Part shown: in pieces, positions 1 to 6,656 of the stretch | How positions within the stretch are numbered: position 1 is the first letter of the stretch | How the letters are laid out: each line of letters starts with the position of its first letter | NCBI GenBank assembly: GCA_947068385.1 | Contig: CAMTBF010000103.1 | Span: 1-9,786 of the forward strand | DNA from: an uncultured Lachnospiraceae bacterium | GTDB taxonomy: Bacteria; Bacillota; Clostridia; Lachnospirales; Lachnospiraceae | Direction: 5' to 3' | Length of the DNA stretch: 9,786 nucleotides | The notes under the pieces: generated by a model | What the model was told of the DNA's origin: nothing | The model's database searches: none | Seen by the model: the letters and a program-made list of their open reading frames with translations, nothing else | Position numbers and translations under genes: made by a program

Positions 1-599
1 CAGCGTACCCCTTGAGCCTGCCCCAGAACAGGTTCCGCTGCGGTAAGCTCTACACCTGGTTCTTTATCGCGAACATGCTGTTCTCCGGCGGTCTGATTCC
101 CGCGTACATGGTGGTGCGCAACCTGAAGCTCCTGGATTCCCTGTGGTCTTTGGTACTTCCGGGGGCGCTGCCCATTTACAATATGATCCTGCTGATCAAT
201 TTCTTCCGCAATGTGCCCTATGAGCTGAATGAAGCCGCCACCATCGATGGTGCTGGCCCCCTTCAGATTCTGTTCCGGGTGTACATCCCCGTAAGCCTTC
301 CTTCTCTGGCCTGCCTGTTGCTGTTTGCCTTCGTGGGGCACTGGAATTCCTATTTTGATGGGCTGCTCTATATCAATGACCTGAACAAGCAGCCCCTGCA
401 GACCTATATCTATCAGATTTCCGCAGTGCTGAACCCGCAGACCATGACGCCAGAGCAGCTCAGGGAGGCTTCCAAGCTCTCGGATCTGACCCTGAACTCC
501 GCCAAGGTCATCATCGCCATGCTGCCGATCCTTGCCCTCTATCCCTTCTTGCAGAAATATTTCGTCACTGGCATGACGCTGGGTTCTGTGAAGGGATGA
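1..599 (+). CDS. Carbohydrate ABC transporter permease (CUT1/MalG-LplC type), 5' truncated
   Basis: Inner-membrane permease subunit of a sugar ABC importer; about 199 C-terminal residues are present. The frame is open to the left edge (codons from base 3 read AYPLS, a usual permease stretch), so the TTG at 12 is not the start. The EAA loop that docks the ATPase is visible as NEAATIDGAG (about bases 228-257), followed by a hydrophobic segment. The end, YPFLQKYFVTGMTLGSVKG, is the typical C-terminus of this family and closely resembles the end of the permease at 4553-5437, so the two are paralogues from different transporters. It is the last gene of its operon, since a terminator overlaps its stop. 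The partner permease and binding protein must lie to the left. Substrate unknown. Confidence 0.93.
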   Translation, partial: AYPLSLPQNRFRCGKLYTWFFIANMLFSGGLIPAYMVVRNLKLLDSLWSLVLPGALPIYNMILLINFFRNVPYELNEAATIDGAGPLQILFRVYIPVSLPSLACLLLFAFVGHWNSYFDGLLYINDLNKQPLQTYIYQISAVLNPQTMTPEQLREASKLSDLTLNSAKVIIAMLPILALYPFLQKYFVTGMTLGSVKG

Positions 600-617
600 A
601 AACCAGAACCGTTTTTT
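582..617 (+). terminator. Rho-independent terminator overlapping the permease stop codon
   Basis: GGTTCTG (582-588) pairs perfectly with CAGAACC (604-610) around a 15-nt loop and is followed by G plus six T (611-617). The TGA stop at 597-599 lies in the loop, so the last codons form the left arm. The following bases to 695 hold only a 10-bp palindrome TGCCGCGGCA (near 639-648). I see no clear terminator for the convergent GNAT gene. Confidence 0.75.
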
Positions 618-695
618 GCGCCAGGCCTCTGTACCATTGCCGCGGCAGACAGCCAGTACGGCAGTCCCTGTCCTTGCGCTGATCTGCGTCACAGG

Positions 696-1226
696 TTACA
701 GCCCGCACTCCAGCTGGCAGTCATAAGGCTCCTCCGCCACGTGCCCCGGATGGTAGACCGCCGCTTCCACGCAGCCCATGGCCTTGTAGAAAGCCTGGCT
801 CTCCACGGCAGAGTGGGCGGAGATGTAGAGCTTGCGCCCGCCATGGGCCCTGGCCCAGTCCTTTGCGGCCAGGAAGAGGATCCTGCCGATTCCCTGGCCC
901 CGCATGTCCTGGGACACGTGGATGCTGGATAAGTCCAGATACCCTTGCCCGCCGCCGAACAGCTCCGGCTCTACTGAGGCAAAGCCCTTCAGGGCGCCAT
1001 CGCAGAATGCGGCGTACACGAAGCCGCCTGTGGCCAGGGTATTGCGCAGGCATGCCACCAGCTTCCGGTAATCCTCCTCCGACCAGTCGTCCACGAAAGG
1101 GTCGTCCCTTATGACCCACTCCCCGTCCACCCGCCGCCAGCATTTCACTACCTCCTGGCGGCGGATGAACTGCCCGAACAGCTCCCGGCAGATCTCCTTT
1201 TCTTCCAGTCCGCGATATTCTATCAT
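696..1226 (-). CDS. GNAT-family N-acetyltransferase
   Basis: Predicted 176-residue cytoplasmic acetyl-CoA-dependent acyltransferase. The acetyl-CoA motif A is seen at residues 102-120, with RGQGIGR (109-115) forming the pyrophosphate-binding loop. A motif-B-like segment, SAVESQAFYKAMGC (139-152), follows, as usual for this fold. The N-terminal 60 residues are acidic and helical-looking. The reading frame is open upstream to 1376, but ATG 1226 is preferred. The promoter at 1303-1331 would start transcripts near 1296, leaving almost no leader for the next ATG (1289) and excluding longer starts, and an AAAGGA lies 11 nt before 1226. The gene is monocistronic, with the GH30 operon terminator upstream and a convergent permease downstream. 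The acceptor (antibiotic, amino acid, protein or other) cannot be deduced. Confidence 0.88.
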   Translation of the reverse strand: MIEYRGLEEKEICRELFGQFIRRQEVVKCWRRVDGEWVIRDDPFVDDWSEEDYRKLVACLRNTLATGGFVYAAFCDGALKGFASVEPELFGGGQGYLDLSSIHVSQDMRGQGIGRILFLAAKDWARAHGGRKLYISAHSAVESQAFYKAMGCVEAAVYHPGHVAEEPYDCQLECGL

Positions 1227-1302
1227 AACTGCATTTTTCCTTTCTCCGCCTCTTTTTCCCGCTACCCCGCGACAGGAGGGGCGGTCCATCTCCGTCACCT
1301 CT

Positions 1303-1331
1303 ACTTTAGGGAAAAACCTCCCCTTTGTCAA
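1303..1331 (-). promoter_or_regulatory. Sigma-A promoter of the GNAT gene
   Basis: On the minus strand, TTGACA (1326-1331) is a perfect -35, followed by exactly 17 bp and TAAAGT (1303-1308, 4 of 6 to TATAAT). The spacer carries an imperfect dyad, AGGGGA...TTCCCT. A dyad between -35 and -10 is typical of MerR-type activation, but the 17-bp spacing is that of an ordinary promoter rather than the 19-20 bp of MerR targets. Expected start of transcription is about 1296. Confidence 0.65.
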
Positions 1332-1341
1332 GGGACATCCC

Positions 1342-1357
1342 GCGGCCGGACGGCCGC
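1342..1357. repeat. GC-rich perfect inverted repeat
   Basis: GCGGCCG (1342-1348) and CGGCCGC (1351-1357) are separated by two bases. It lies between the GH30 operon terminator and the -35 of the GNAT promoter. It has no T-run on either side, so it is not itself an obvious terminator. It could be a backup hairpin or an operator. Confidence 0.4.
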
Positions 1358-1374
1358 ATCCGGCAGATCGCGCC

Positions 1375-1399
1375 AAAAGAACGGCCCCTCCCGGGGCCG
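1375..1399 (-). terminator. Rho-independent terminator of the sugar operon
   Basis: Reading the minus strand, CGGCCCC, a 4-nt loop and GGGGCCG form a 7-bp GC stem (1382-1399), followed by TTCTTTT (1375-1381). It sits about 70 nt after the GH30 stop codon and separates the operon from the GNAT gene. Confidence 0.8.
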
Positions 1400-1469
1400 C
1401 CGCGCTTCAAGACACGCTGCCGCAGCCTCCCGGAAGGAGCCGTCGCCCTTCTCTCTTTTCTTCCTTACC

Positions 1470-2786
1470 TTATTCCGTCCACGCCGCCGTCATGATGGAA
1501 TGGGCCTCCATCTCCATGGGGCAGATCCTCCCGCCCACCCAGAGCTTGAATTTCTGCGCCTCCCCCGTAGGGTTCATGGCCACGAACACCATTTCCCCAT
1601 CGGGATTTCGGAACGCGCAGCACTCCACGTTCTGCGTGTACCTGGTGGTCAGGAGCCGCCTTGCCCCCGGCTTCACGAAGCGGCTGAAATGGCCGATGTA
1701 ATAATATGACAGCTTCACGTTTATCTCGTCCTTCTCCACATCGCACATCACCGGCGCATCGCAGAAGTTCCCCACATGGTTGGGGCCGCCCTGGACATCC
1801 AGGATCAGGTTCCAGTCCATGAAAGCGTTCATGCCCGCGTTCAGGTCCCCAATCAGGGCATGGCCGTACTGCTCCGCAAAGCTGACGTCGCTGCGCCTGC
1901 TGTTCCGGGAATACTCCACACAGCCCTCGGTGAAGATCAGCTCCTTCTCCGGATACTTTTCCCGCACCGCCGCCAGCGCCTCGAAATGGTCCCCCGTGTA
2001 CCAGTGGAACGCGATGCCGTCCACGGCCTGCCTGGCCTCCTCCTGGCAGAAGATCTCCCCCGTGCGCTCCAAAATCATTTCCTTATTGTGGTCCCACACC
2101 GCAAGCTTCACGCCGGACAGGCCTGCCTGGTCCAGCTTCCTGCGCAGATGCCCGCAGACAAACTCCCGCTCCTTTTCCCCCGTGAAGATACAGGACTCCC
2201 ACTTCTGCACCGCCATGGGCTCGTTCTGGATGGTCATCCGGGAAATAGGGACGCCCTCCCCCGCATAGGCCTGTACGTACTTCACCATCACATCCGCCCA
2301 GGCATCATAGTATTCCTCCAAAAGGGTTCCGCCGTGGTTCATCTCCCCGTTGCTCTTCATGAAAGCCGGAGGGCTCCAGGGGGAGGCCAGGAACTGTATC
2401 CCGGGTTCCCTCTCCTGGGCCGCCTTGATAAAGGGGAGCAGATATGCCTTATCGCCCTCTATGGAAAAGCTCTCCGAATCCTCCCCCTTCAAATAGCTGC
2501 GGTTGCCCAAAGAGAAGTCGCAGCTCTGGATATGCGTCCTGCAGAAGGTATAGTGGCTGCCCCTGTCCCCAAAGTACAGATCCAGCAGCTCCTCCTTCTG
2601 CTTCCTGCCCATCCGGCTCCATACCCAGGCGGAGGCCTCCGTAAAGGCCCCGCCGAATCCAAGAATCTCCTGCCGCTGCTCCTCCGGGTAGATTTTAATC
2701 AGCCCGAACTCCACATGCTCCCCACAGGCAAACTCCTTTTCCGTCTCCACGTAATGTTCTCTTTGATTTGTCGTATATATCTTCAT
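1470..2786 (-). CDS. Glycoside hydrolase family 30 enzyme, cytoplasmic
   Basis: 438-residue retaining beta-glycosidase of the GH30 (glucosylceramidase-like) family. FGGAFTEASA (44-53) is the family's N-terminal signature and LASPWSPPAFMKS (133-145) a core barrel strand. TIQNEP (185-190) carries the acid/base Glu189, and IFTEGC (284-289) the nucleophile Glu287. A short C-terminal beta region (about 375-438) completes the side domain next to the barrel. There is no signal peptide, so it should act inside the cell on an imported glycoside. Start: the frame has an ATG at 2816, but ATG 2786 is preceded by GGAGGT at 6-nt spacing and begins at the conserved region. It is the last gene of the operon, 35 nt after the binding-protein gene. 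GH30 members act on beta-glucosides, beta-1,6-glucans, xylosides, fucosides or galactosides, and the specificity here is open. Confidence 0.92.
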   Translation of the reverse strand: MKIYTTNQREHYVETEKEFACGEHVEFGLIKIYPEEQRQEILGFGGAFTEASAWVWSRMGRKQKEELLDLYFGDRGSHYTFCRTHIQSCDFSLGNRSYLKGEDSESFSIEGDKAYLLPFIKAAQEREPGIQFLASPWSPPAFMKSNGEMNHGGTLLEEYYDAWADVMVKYVQAYAGEGVPISRMTIQNEPMAVQKWESCIFTGEKEREFVCGHLRRKLDQAGLSGVKLAVWDHNKEMILERTGEIFCQEEARQAVDGIAFHWYTGDHFEALAAVREKYPEKELIFTEGCVEYSRNSRRSDVSFAEQYGHALIGDLNAGMNAFMDWNLILDVQGGPNHVGNFCDAPVMCDVEKDEINVKLSYYYIGHFSRFVKPGARRLLTTRYTQNVECCAFRNPDGEMVFVAMNPTGEAQKFKLWVGGRICPMEMEAHSIMTAAWTE

Positions 2787-2821
2787 CGTCCAACCTCCGT
2801 CCCACGCCTGGCACAAGACCT

Positions 2822-4456
2822 TTACTGCTCCAGCTTCTGTCTGTTCCTCTCCATCTTCTCATTGTAGGAGGCCACGATGCTGTCCCAGTTGTTCTGCTCC
2901 CGGAAGCTTACATGGTCGGCCAGGAGCTGGTCGAACTCGGCGTCGCTGCCGCAGCGGATCAGGCTGGTGAGGGTGGTGTTCCAGTTGGTGTCGATGGCGC
3001 TCTTGGAGCGGGCCTCCGCGGTGCCCTGATCCGGATTGATGTTCTCGATGATGAACTGGGTCTTCAGCTTCCCCTCGCCCCATTTCTGCATCTGTACGAT
3101 GGATTCCGACACGTCCGCGCCATAGGAATCATACTTGTCGTGTCCGAACACGATGAACTCCGACAGACGGTACACCTTCTTGAACTGCTCATTGTCGTTC
3201 TGCTGCATCTCCTTCACTTCAGGAAGCAGCTCATATTTTCCGTCGCCGTTGATGGTATAGGTCTCACCCTCCACGCCGTACTTGCAGATCAGCCCGCCGT
3301 AATCGGAGATCAGGTAGGTGAAGATCTCGATGGCCTTGATGGGATCCTTGCAGTCCTTGGAGATATAGTTTATCATCCAGCCCGAAAGCCCCGCCTGGGA
3401 AAGGGTGGGCCCATGGCCTACCGTGCTCTGGGGCCCGTCTATGGCGATGTATTCCGCCTCCGGATTGCTGCTGCGCCATACCTGCAGGGGGCCGGAGCGC
3501 TGGGGCGTGCCGCCGATGAAGAGGCATGCGTATTTGCCCGTCTTCACCTTGTCCTCATGGGCCGTGCCGTCGTCGGAGAAGTTGTCGTCGCTGATCAGCC
3601 CCTCCTTGTATGCCGCGTTCAGGGTGCGGATCCATGTCAGGTAGTCTTCATCCATGTTCCGGTCATACCATGTGCCGTCCTCATTCTCAATGGGCACTCC
3701 CAGGAAATTCTGGAGATCCGCCCCCAGGGATCCCGTGCTGTCCGTCATGGAGTTGGAGCCAAAGGGAATCAGGTCCGGGAACTGCTCCTTTATTTTGCGC
3801 AGCGCGTCCAGGAACTGATCCGGCGTCCCCATCTCGGGCTCCCCGATCGCCGCATACACATCCTTCCTCACCGCAAAGGCCGTGGTGGCCTTCAGGAGAT
3901 TGCTGTCATAGACCTCCTGGCCGTTGGAGTAGTCGGGATAGCCGTAGGTCTTGTCGTCCTCCAGGCTGAACCAGTTCATGGTGTCCTTGGAGGCCACCTC
4001 ATAGAAATACGGATCGTAGGCGTCCGCCAGCTCATTCAGCGACCAGGCCCAGTTAGCCGCGGACTGTGCCACAGAGGAATTGGCATCGAAGATAGTGATG
4101 ATGTCCGGTTTGTCCCCCCCGGCGAAAAAGGTGTTCAGCTTGGTGTCGTCGCCGGTGATGAAGGTGATGTCGATGTTCAGGTCCTTCTTCACCTGTCTGG
4201 TGACCGTGTCCGTGCCCCAGTCCGTGTTCCACCAATCCGCGTTCACGTACCAGGTGAGCTCCGTTGTCTCGCTCTTCTTGTCGAGCTGCCAGGCCGGCTT
4301 GGAGGCGTCCAGCACATAGCGGTCCTCCGAAAGCTCCGGAAGCTTCCCTGTCTTGGAGCCGCCGCTGCCGCTCCCGCCGCATCCCGTCAGCAGAACGCCG
4401 GCTGCCGTGGCCGCGGCCATACCAATCGTCAGATAATGCCTTGCTTCTCTTTTCAT
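2822..4456 (-). CDS. Extracellular sugar-binding lipoprotein (LplA-type solute-binding protein)
   Basis: 544-residue substrate-capture subunit of the ABC importer, anchored to the outer face of the membrane. The N-terminus is basic (MKREARHY), then hydrophobic, with lipobox LTGC ending at Cys26, followed by a Gly/Ser-rich linker (27-36). Length and features such as WYVNADWW (69-76) and FFAGGDKPDIITIFD (110-124) match the large family-1 binding proteins that pair with LplB/LplC permeases and are longer than MalE. It follows the second permease after a roughly 95-nt gap containing a hairpin and precedes GH30 by 35 nt. The ribosome binding site is moderate (AAAGGCGGA). The binding protein comes after the permeases rather than first. 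Ligand unknown, probably the GH30 substrate. Confidence 0.93.
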   Translation of the reverse strand: MKREARHYLTIGMAAATAAGVLLTGCGGSGSGGSKTGKLPELSEDRYVLDASKPAWQLDKKSETTELTWYVNADWWNTDWGTDTVTRQVKKDLNIDITFITGDDTKLNTFFAGGDKPDIITIFDANSSVAQSAANWAWSLNELADAYDPYFYEVASKDTMNWFSLEDDKTYGYPDYSNGQEVYDSNLLKATTAFAVRKDVYAAIGEPEMGTPDQFLDALRKIKEQFPDLIPFGSNSMTDSTGSLGADLQNFLGVPIENEDGTWYDRNMDEDYLTWIRTLNAAYKEGLISDDNFSDDGTAHEDKVKTGKYACLFIGGTPQRSGPLQVWRSSNPEAEYIAIDGPQSTVGHGPTLSQAGLSGWMINYISKDCKDPIKAIEIFTYLISDYGGLICKYGVEGETYTINGDGKYELLPEVKEMQQNDNEQFKKVYRLSEFIVFGHDKYDSYGADVSESIVQMQKWGEGKLKTQFIIENINPDQGTAEARSKSAIDTNWNTTLTSLIRCGSDAEFDQLLADHVSFREQNNWDSIVASYNEKMERNRQKLEQ

Positions 4457-4518
4457 GTCTCTATTCCGCCTTTCTTTTCTTGGATTTTGTTTCGTTGTTT
4501 TCTATTCCGTCCGTTCCT

Positions 4519-4550
4519 CCCGTGCATCTCCCGGGCCCTGATTCCACGGG
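4519..4550 (-). repeat. Intercistronic hairpin between permease and binding-protein genes
   Basis: CCCGTG (4519-4524) and CACGGG (4545-4550) are perfect inverted arms, and the loop contains the palindrome CCCGGG/GGGCCC. On the minus transcript the hairpin lies directly after the permease stop and about 60 nt before the binding-protein start. There is no U-run, so it is not a terminator. Such hairpins can protect a 3' end or give different transcript levels along an operon, and that role is inference here. Confidence 0.45.
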
Positions 4551-4552
4551 CC

Positions 4553-5437
4553 TCATTCCTTCACCGCGCCCACCATCATGCCGGACACGAAATATTTCTG
4601 CAGGAACGGGTAGATGACCAGTATGGGCACTGTGGTCACCACGATGGTGGCCAGCTGGATGCCCCTGGAGGTGGTGGCGATCACCACGCCCGTGGGATTC
4701 TGCATGGAGGAGATCTGGGACTGCACGATGATCTCATACAGCTTCATCTGCAGCGGGTACAGGCTCTCGTTCAGGATATACAGCTTGGCCGTCATGAAGT
4801 CGTTCCACTGGGACACGCCGTGGAACAGCGCGATCGTAGCCAGCGACGGCTTGGACAGGGGCAGGATGATGGAAAAGAAGACCCTCCACACCCCGGCGCC
4901 GTCAATCCTGGCGGATTCCTCCAGGGAATCCGGGATATCCCGGAAGAAGTTCATCAGGATGACCATGTCGTAATAGCTGAACAGGGCCGGGATGATATAG
5001 ACCGCGAAGGTATCCAGCATCCCCAGGGACTTGATCAGCAGGTAGGTGGGAATCATGCCGCCTGAGAAGAACATGGTGATGACCCCCATCACCGTGTAGA
5101 GCTTGCGGCCCCTCAAATAGGACTTGCTCATGCCGTAGGCCACCATGGCGCAGAAGAACACATGGCAGACCACGCCGATCACGGTCTTCAGCACCGATAT
5201 CACAAAGGCCATCCAGATAGAGTCGTCCGATAATACCGCCTTGTAGTTGGCCGTGGAGAACTCTGCCGGCCAGAACACGCTCCTGCCTGCCGCCACGGCC
5301 TCGCCGCTGCTGAAGGAATTCACCACCACGTTCCACAGGGGGAAGACGATGATGCAGGTAATGACCACCAGCAGCAGCCGGTTCACGAAATTGAACACCT
5401 TATCTCCGCTTATATTGAAACCTTTTTGCTTTGTCAT
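4553..5437 (-). CDS. Carbohydrate ABC transporter permease, LplC/MalG type
   Basis: 294-residue integral membrane permease. Hydrophobic segments are seen at about 20-38, 75-102, 114-133, 145-164, 196-207 and 262-280, consistent with six helices. The cytoplasmic EAA loop that contacts the ATPase is LEESARIDGAG (172-182) followed by ILPLSKPSLA. The C-terminus YPFLQKYFVSGMMVGAVKE is typical of the family. Start ATG 5437 has GGAGGAAGGAG just upstream. It is 23 nt downstream of the first permease and translationally close to it, and the two should form the heterodimeric channel. No ATPase gene is present in the window, so a shared MsmK-like ATPase elsewhere is expected. Confidence 0.94.
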   Translation of the reverse strand: MTKQKGFNISGDKVFNFVNRLLLVVITCIIVFPLWNVVVNSFSSGEAVAAGRSVFWPAEFSTANYKAVLSDDSIWMAFVISVLKTVIGVVCHVFFCAMVAYGMSKSYLRGRKLYTVMGVITMFFSGGMIPTYLLIKSLGMLDTFAVYIIPALFSYYDMVILMNFFRDIPDSLEESARIDGAGVWRVFFSIILPLSKPSLATIALFHGVSQWNDFMTAKLYILNESLYPLQMKLYEIIVQSQISSMQNPTGVVIATTSRGIQLATIVVTTVPILVIYPFLQKYFVSGMMVGAVKE

Positions 5438-5460
5438 GGCTATGCTCTCCTTCCTCCGGG

Positions 5461-6420
5461 CTATAGTACCGACCGCTCGTTCATCCTGCTGGTCAGCTTA
5501 TTGGCGATCACCAGCAGCACCACCGAGACGATGGACACGCCCAGGCCCGCTGCCGTCGCATAGGAGAAATCCCCCTGGGATATGCCCATGCGGTACACAT
5601 AGGAATTGATGACCTCGGCCCGGGGCTGGTTCTGGGTATTCATCAATACCAGTGTCTGGTCCAGGTTGGAACCCAGCAGGCCGCTGACCGTCAGGATGAA
5701 GTTCAGTCCGATGATGGTCTTGATCAGCGGCAGGGTGATGCTCCAGATCTGCCGGATCCGTCCCGCCCCGTCGATGCGCGCCGCCTCATAATAGGTAGGG
5801 TCGATCCCGGCCATGCTGGCCAGGTACAGGATCGTCCCCCATCCGGCGCTTTTCCAGACATCGGACAGCACGGCGATCCACCAGTATTTGTCCGCGTCCA
5901 GCAGGATGTTCTTGCCCTCCGTGATGAGCCCGGCGCTCTTTAAGACGGAATTGAACATGCCGTTGGTGGACAGCCAGCTGATCAGCATGCCGCCCAGCAC
6001 GATCCAGGACAGGAAATGGGGCATGTAGGAGATGGTCTGCACCACCCTTTTGAAGATCCCGTCCTTGAGCTCATAAATCATTACCGCCAGGAGAATCGGC
6101 GCCACGAAGCCTACCAGCAGCTTCAGCAGGCTGATGCCCAGCGTGTTGTACACGGAATCCCAGAAATACTTGTCCGTGAGGATGATCCTGAAATTCTCCA
6201 TTCCCACCCATCTGGCCGTATCCAGCGTGTCCACCACGGTATAATTCTGGAAAGCGATCTTCAGTCCGTAGATTGGTATGTAGTTAAAGACAATCATGAA
6301 CGCCACGCCCGGCAGCACCATCATCTGCAGCGGCATCTGATTCCTGAAATCCACCAGCCAGCGCTTCGCCCGCGCGCCCACGGGCGCTTTCTGAGCCTTG
6401 CCCGAGTTCCCTTTCTTCAT
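5461..6420 (-). CDS. Carbohydrate ABC transporter permease, LplB/MalF type
   Basis: 319-residue permease and first gene of the operon. The basic N-terminal tail (1-28) is followed by a first helix at about 31-52, typical of LplB-like proteins (LPGVAFMIVFNYIPIYGLKIAF). Further helices lie at about 92-116, 127-150, 180-202, 232-250 and 288-306. The EAA loop is YYEAARIDGAG (210-220) followed by ITLPLIK. Start ATG 6420 is supported by AAGGAGG with 7-nt spacing. A promoter and an operator lie 45-100 bp upstream, so transcription of the whole operon is probably controlled here by the LacI protein encoded next door. Confidence 0.95.
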   Translation of the reverse strand: MKKGNSGKAQKAPVGARAKRWLVDFRNQMPLQMMVLPGVAFMIVFNYIPIYGLKIAFQNYTVVDTLDTARWVGMENFRIILTDKYFWDSVYNTLGISLLKLLVGFVAPILLAVMIYELKDGIFKRVVQTISYMPHFLSWIVLGGMLISWLSTNGMFNSVLKSAGLITEGKNILLDADKYWWIAVLSDVWKSAGWGTILYLASMAGIDPTYYEAARIDGAGRIRQIWSITLPLIKTIIGLNFILTVSGLLGSNLDQTLVLMNTQNQPRAEVINSYVYRMGISQGDFSYATAAGLGVSIVSVVLLVIANKLTSRMNERSVL

Positions 6421-6465
6421 ACTCTGTCCTCCTTAAAGGTACGAATAAAAATTTTTACTGGTTTT

Positions 6466-6483
6466 TATAAAAACGTTTTTATA
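6466..6483. promoter_or_regulatory. LacI-family operator (perfect 18-bp palindrome) of the sugar operon
   Basis: TATAAAAACGTTTTTATA is an 18-bp perfect palindrome with the central CG usual for LacI-family sites, where the hinge-helix leucine inserts. It is centred about 12 bp downstream of the predicted transcription start, a position where a bound repressor blocks initiation or early elongation. Its right half, CGTTTTTAT, recurs exactly at 6570-6578 and 7718-7726. Confidence 0.7.
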
Positions 6484-6487
6484 TTGT

Positions 6488-6523
6488 ATTGCCATAATAT
6501 CACGTTTTTTCTTGATATGCAAT
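6488..6523. promoter_or_regulatory. Dyad symmetry spanning the operon core promoter
   Basis: ATATCA (6497-6502) and TGATAT (6513-6518) are inverted around 10 bp, within an outer pair ATTGC (6488-6492) and GCAAT (6519-6523). The dyad covers the -35, spacer and -10. Its sequence differs from the LacI-type palindrome, so it may serve another regulator or be chance in AT-rich DNA. Confidence 0.3.
6494..6522 (-). promoter_or_regulatory. Sigma-A promoter of the sugar ABC/GH30 operon
   Basis: On the minus strand, TTGCAT (6517-6522) is followed by 17 bp and TATTAT (6494-6499). Transcription should begin near 6487, giving a leader of about 67 nt before the first permease. The surrounding 6440-6590 region is very AT-rich compared with the flanking genes, as expected for a promoter island. 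Confidence 0.65.
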
Positions 6524-6563
6524 AGTTTTTTATGAAAAAAATTATATTTTTTCCCTTTTTATT

Positions 6564-6578
6564 TGAAATCGTTTTTAT
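6564..6578. promoter_or_regulatory. Possible auxiliary LacI operator, degenerate
   Basis: TGAAATCGTTTTTAT shares an exact CGTTTTTAT half with the main operator, while the other half is degenerate. It lies about 96 bp upstream of the main operator (centre to centre), between the LacI terminator and the operon promoter, a distance compatible with DNA looping. It could also be a chance match in an AT-rich stretch. Confidence 0.3.
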
Positions 6579-6586
6579 CAGGAGGC

Positions 6587-6628
6587 AAAAAAAGAAAGCC
6601 AAACTGTCACTTTGACAGAAATGGCCTT
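6587..6628 (-). terminator. Rho-independent terminator of the LacI-family gene
   Basis: On the minus strand, CTGTCA and TGACAG form the upper stem around a 3-nt loop. After a small internal loop, AAGGCC pairs with GGCTTT, and then TTCTTTTTTT follows (6587-6596). It lies about 28 nt after the stop of the regulator and before the operon promoter, so the regulator and the operon are separate transcription units. Confidence 0.75.
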
Positions 6629-6656
6629 CTTCTCCATCTCCCTCTATTGCCTTCTG

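Noticed and set aside
639..648. TGCCGCGGCA palindrome as terminator of the GNAT gene
   Set aside because: No T-run follows on the minus strand and the arms are only 5 bp.
1303..1331. MerR-type regulated promoter at the GNAT gene
   Set aside because: The spacer is 17 bp, not the stretched 19-20 bp of MerR targets, and the dyad is imperfect; kept only as an ordinary promoter.
1776..2867. A 363-codon open frame opposite GH30
   Set aside because: Antisense shadow of a gene with catalytic motifs; no family features.
2768..5065. A 765-codon open frame on the plus strand
   Set aside because: It lies opposite the binding-protein and permease genes, which have clear family motifs. It is a by-product of GC-rich codon use, with no recognisable domain and a Leu/Val/His/Gly-rich composition.
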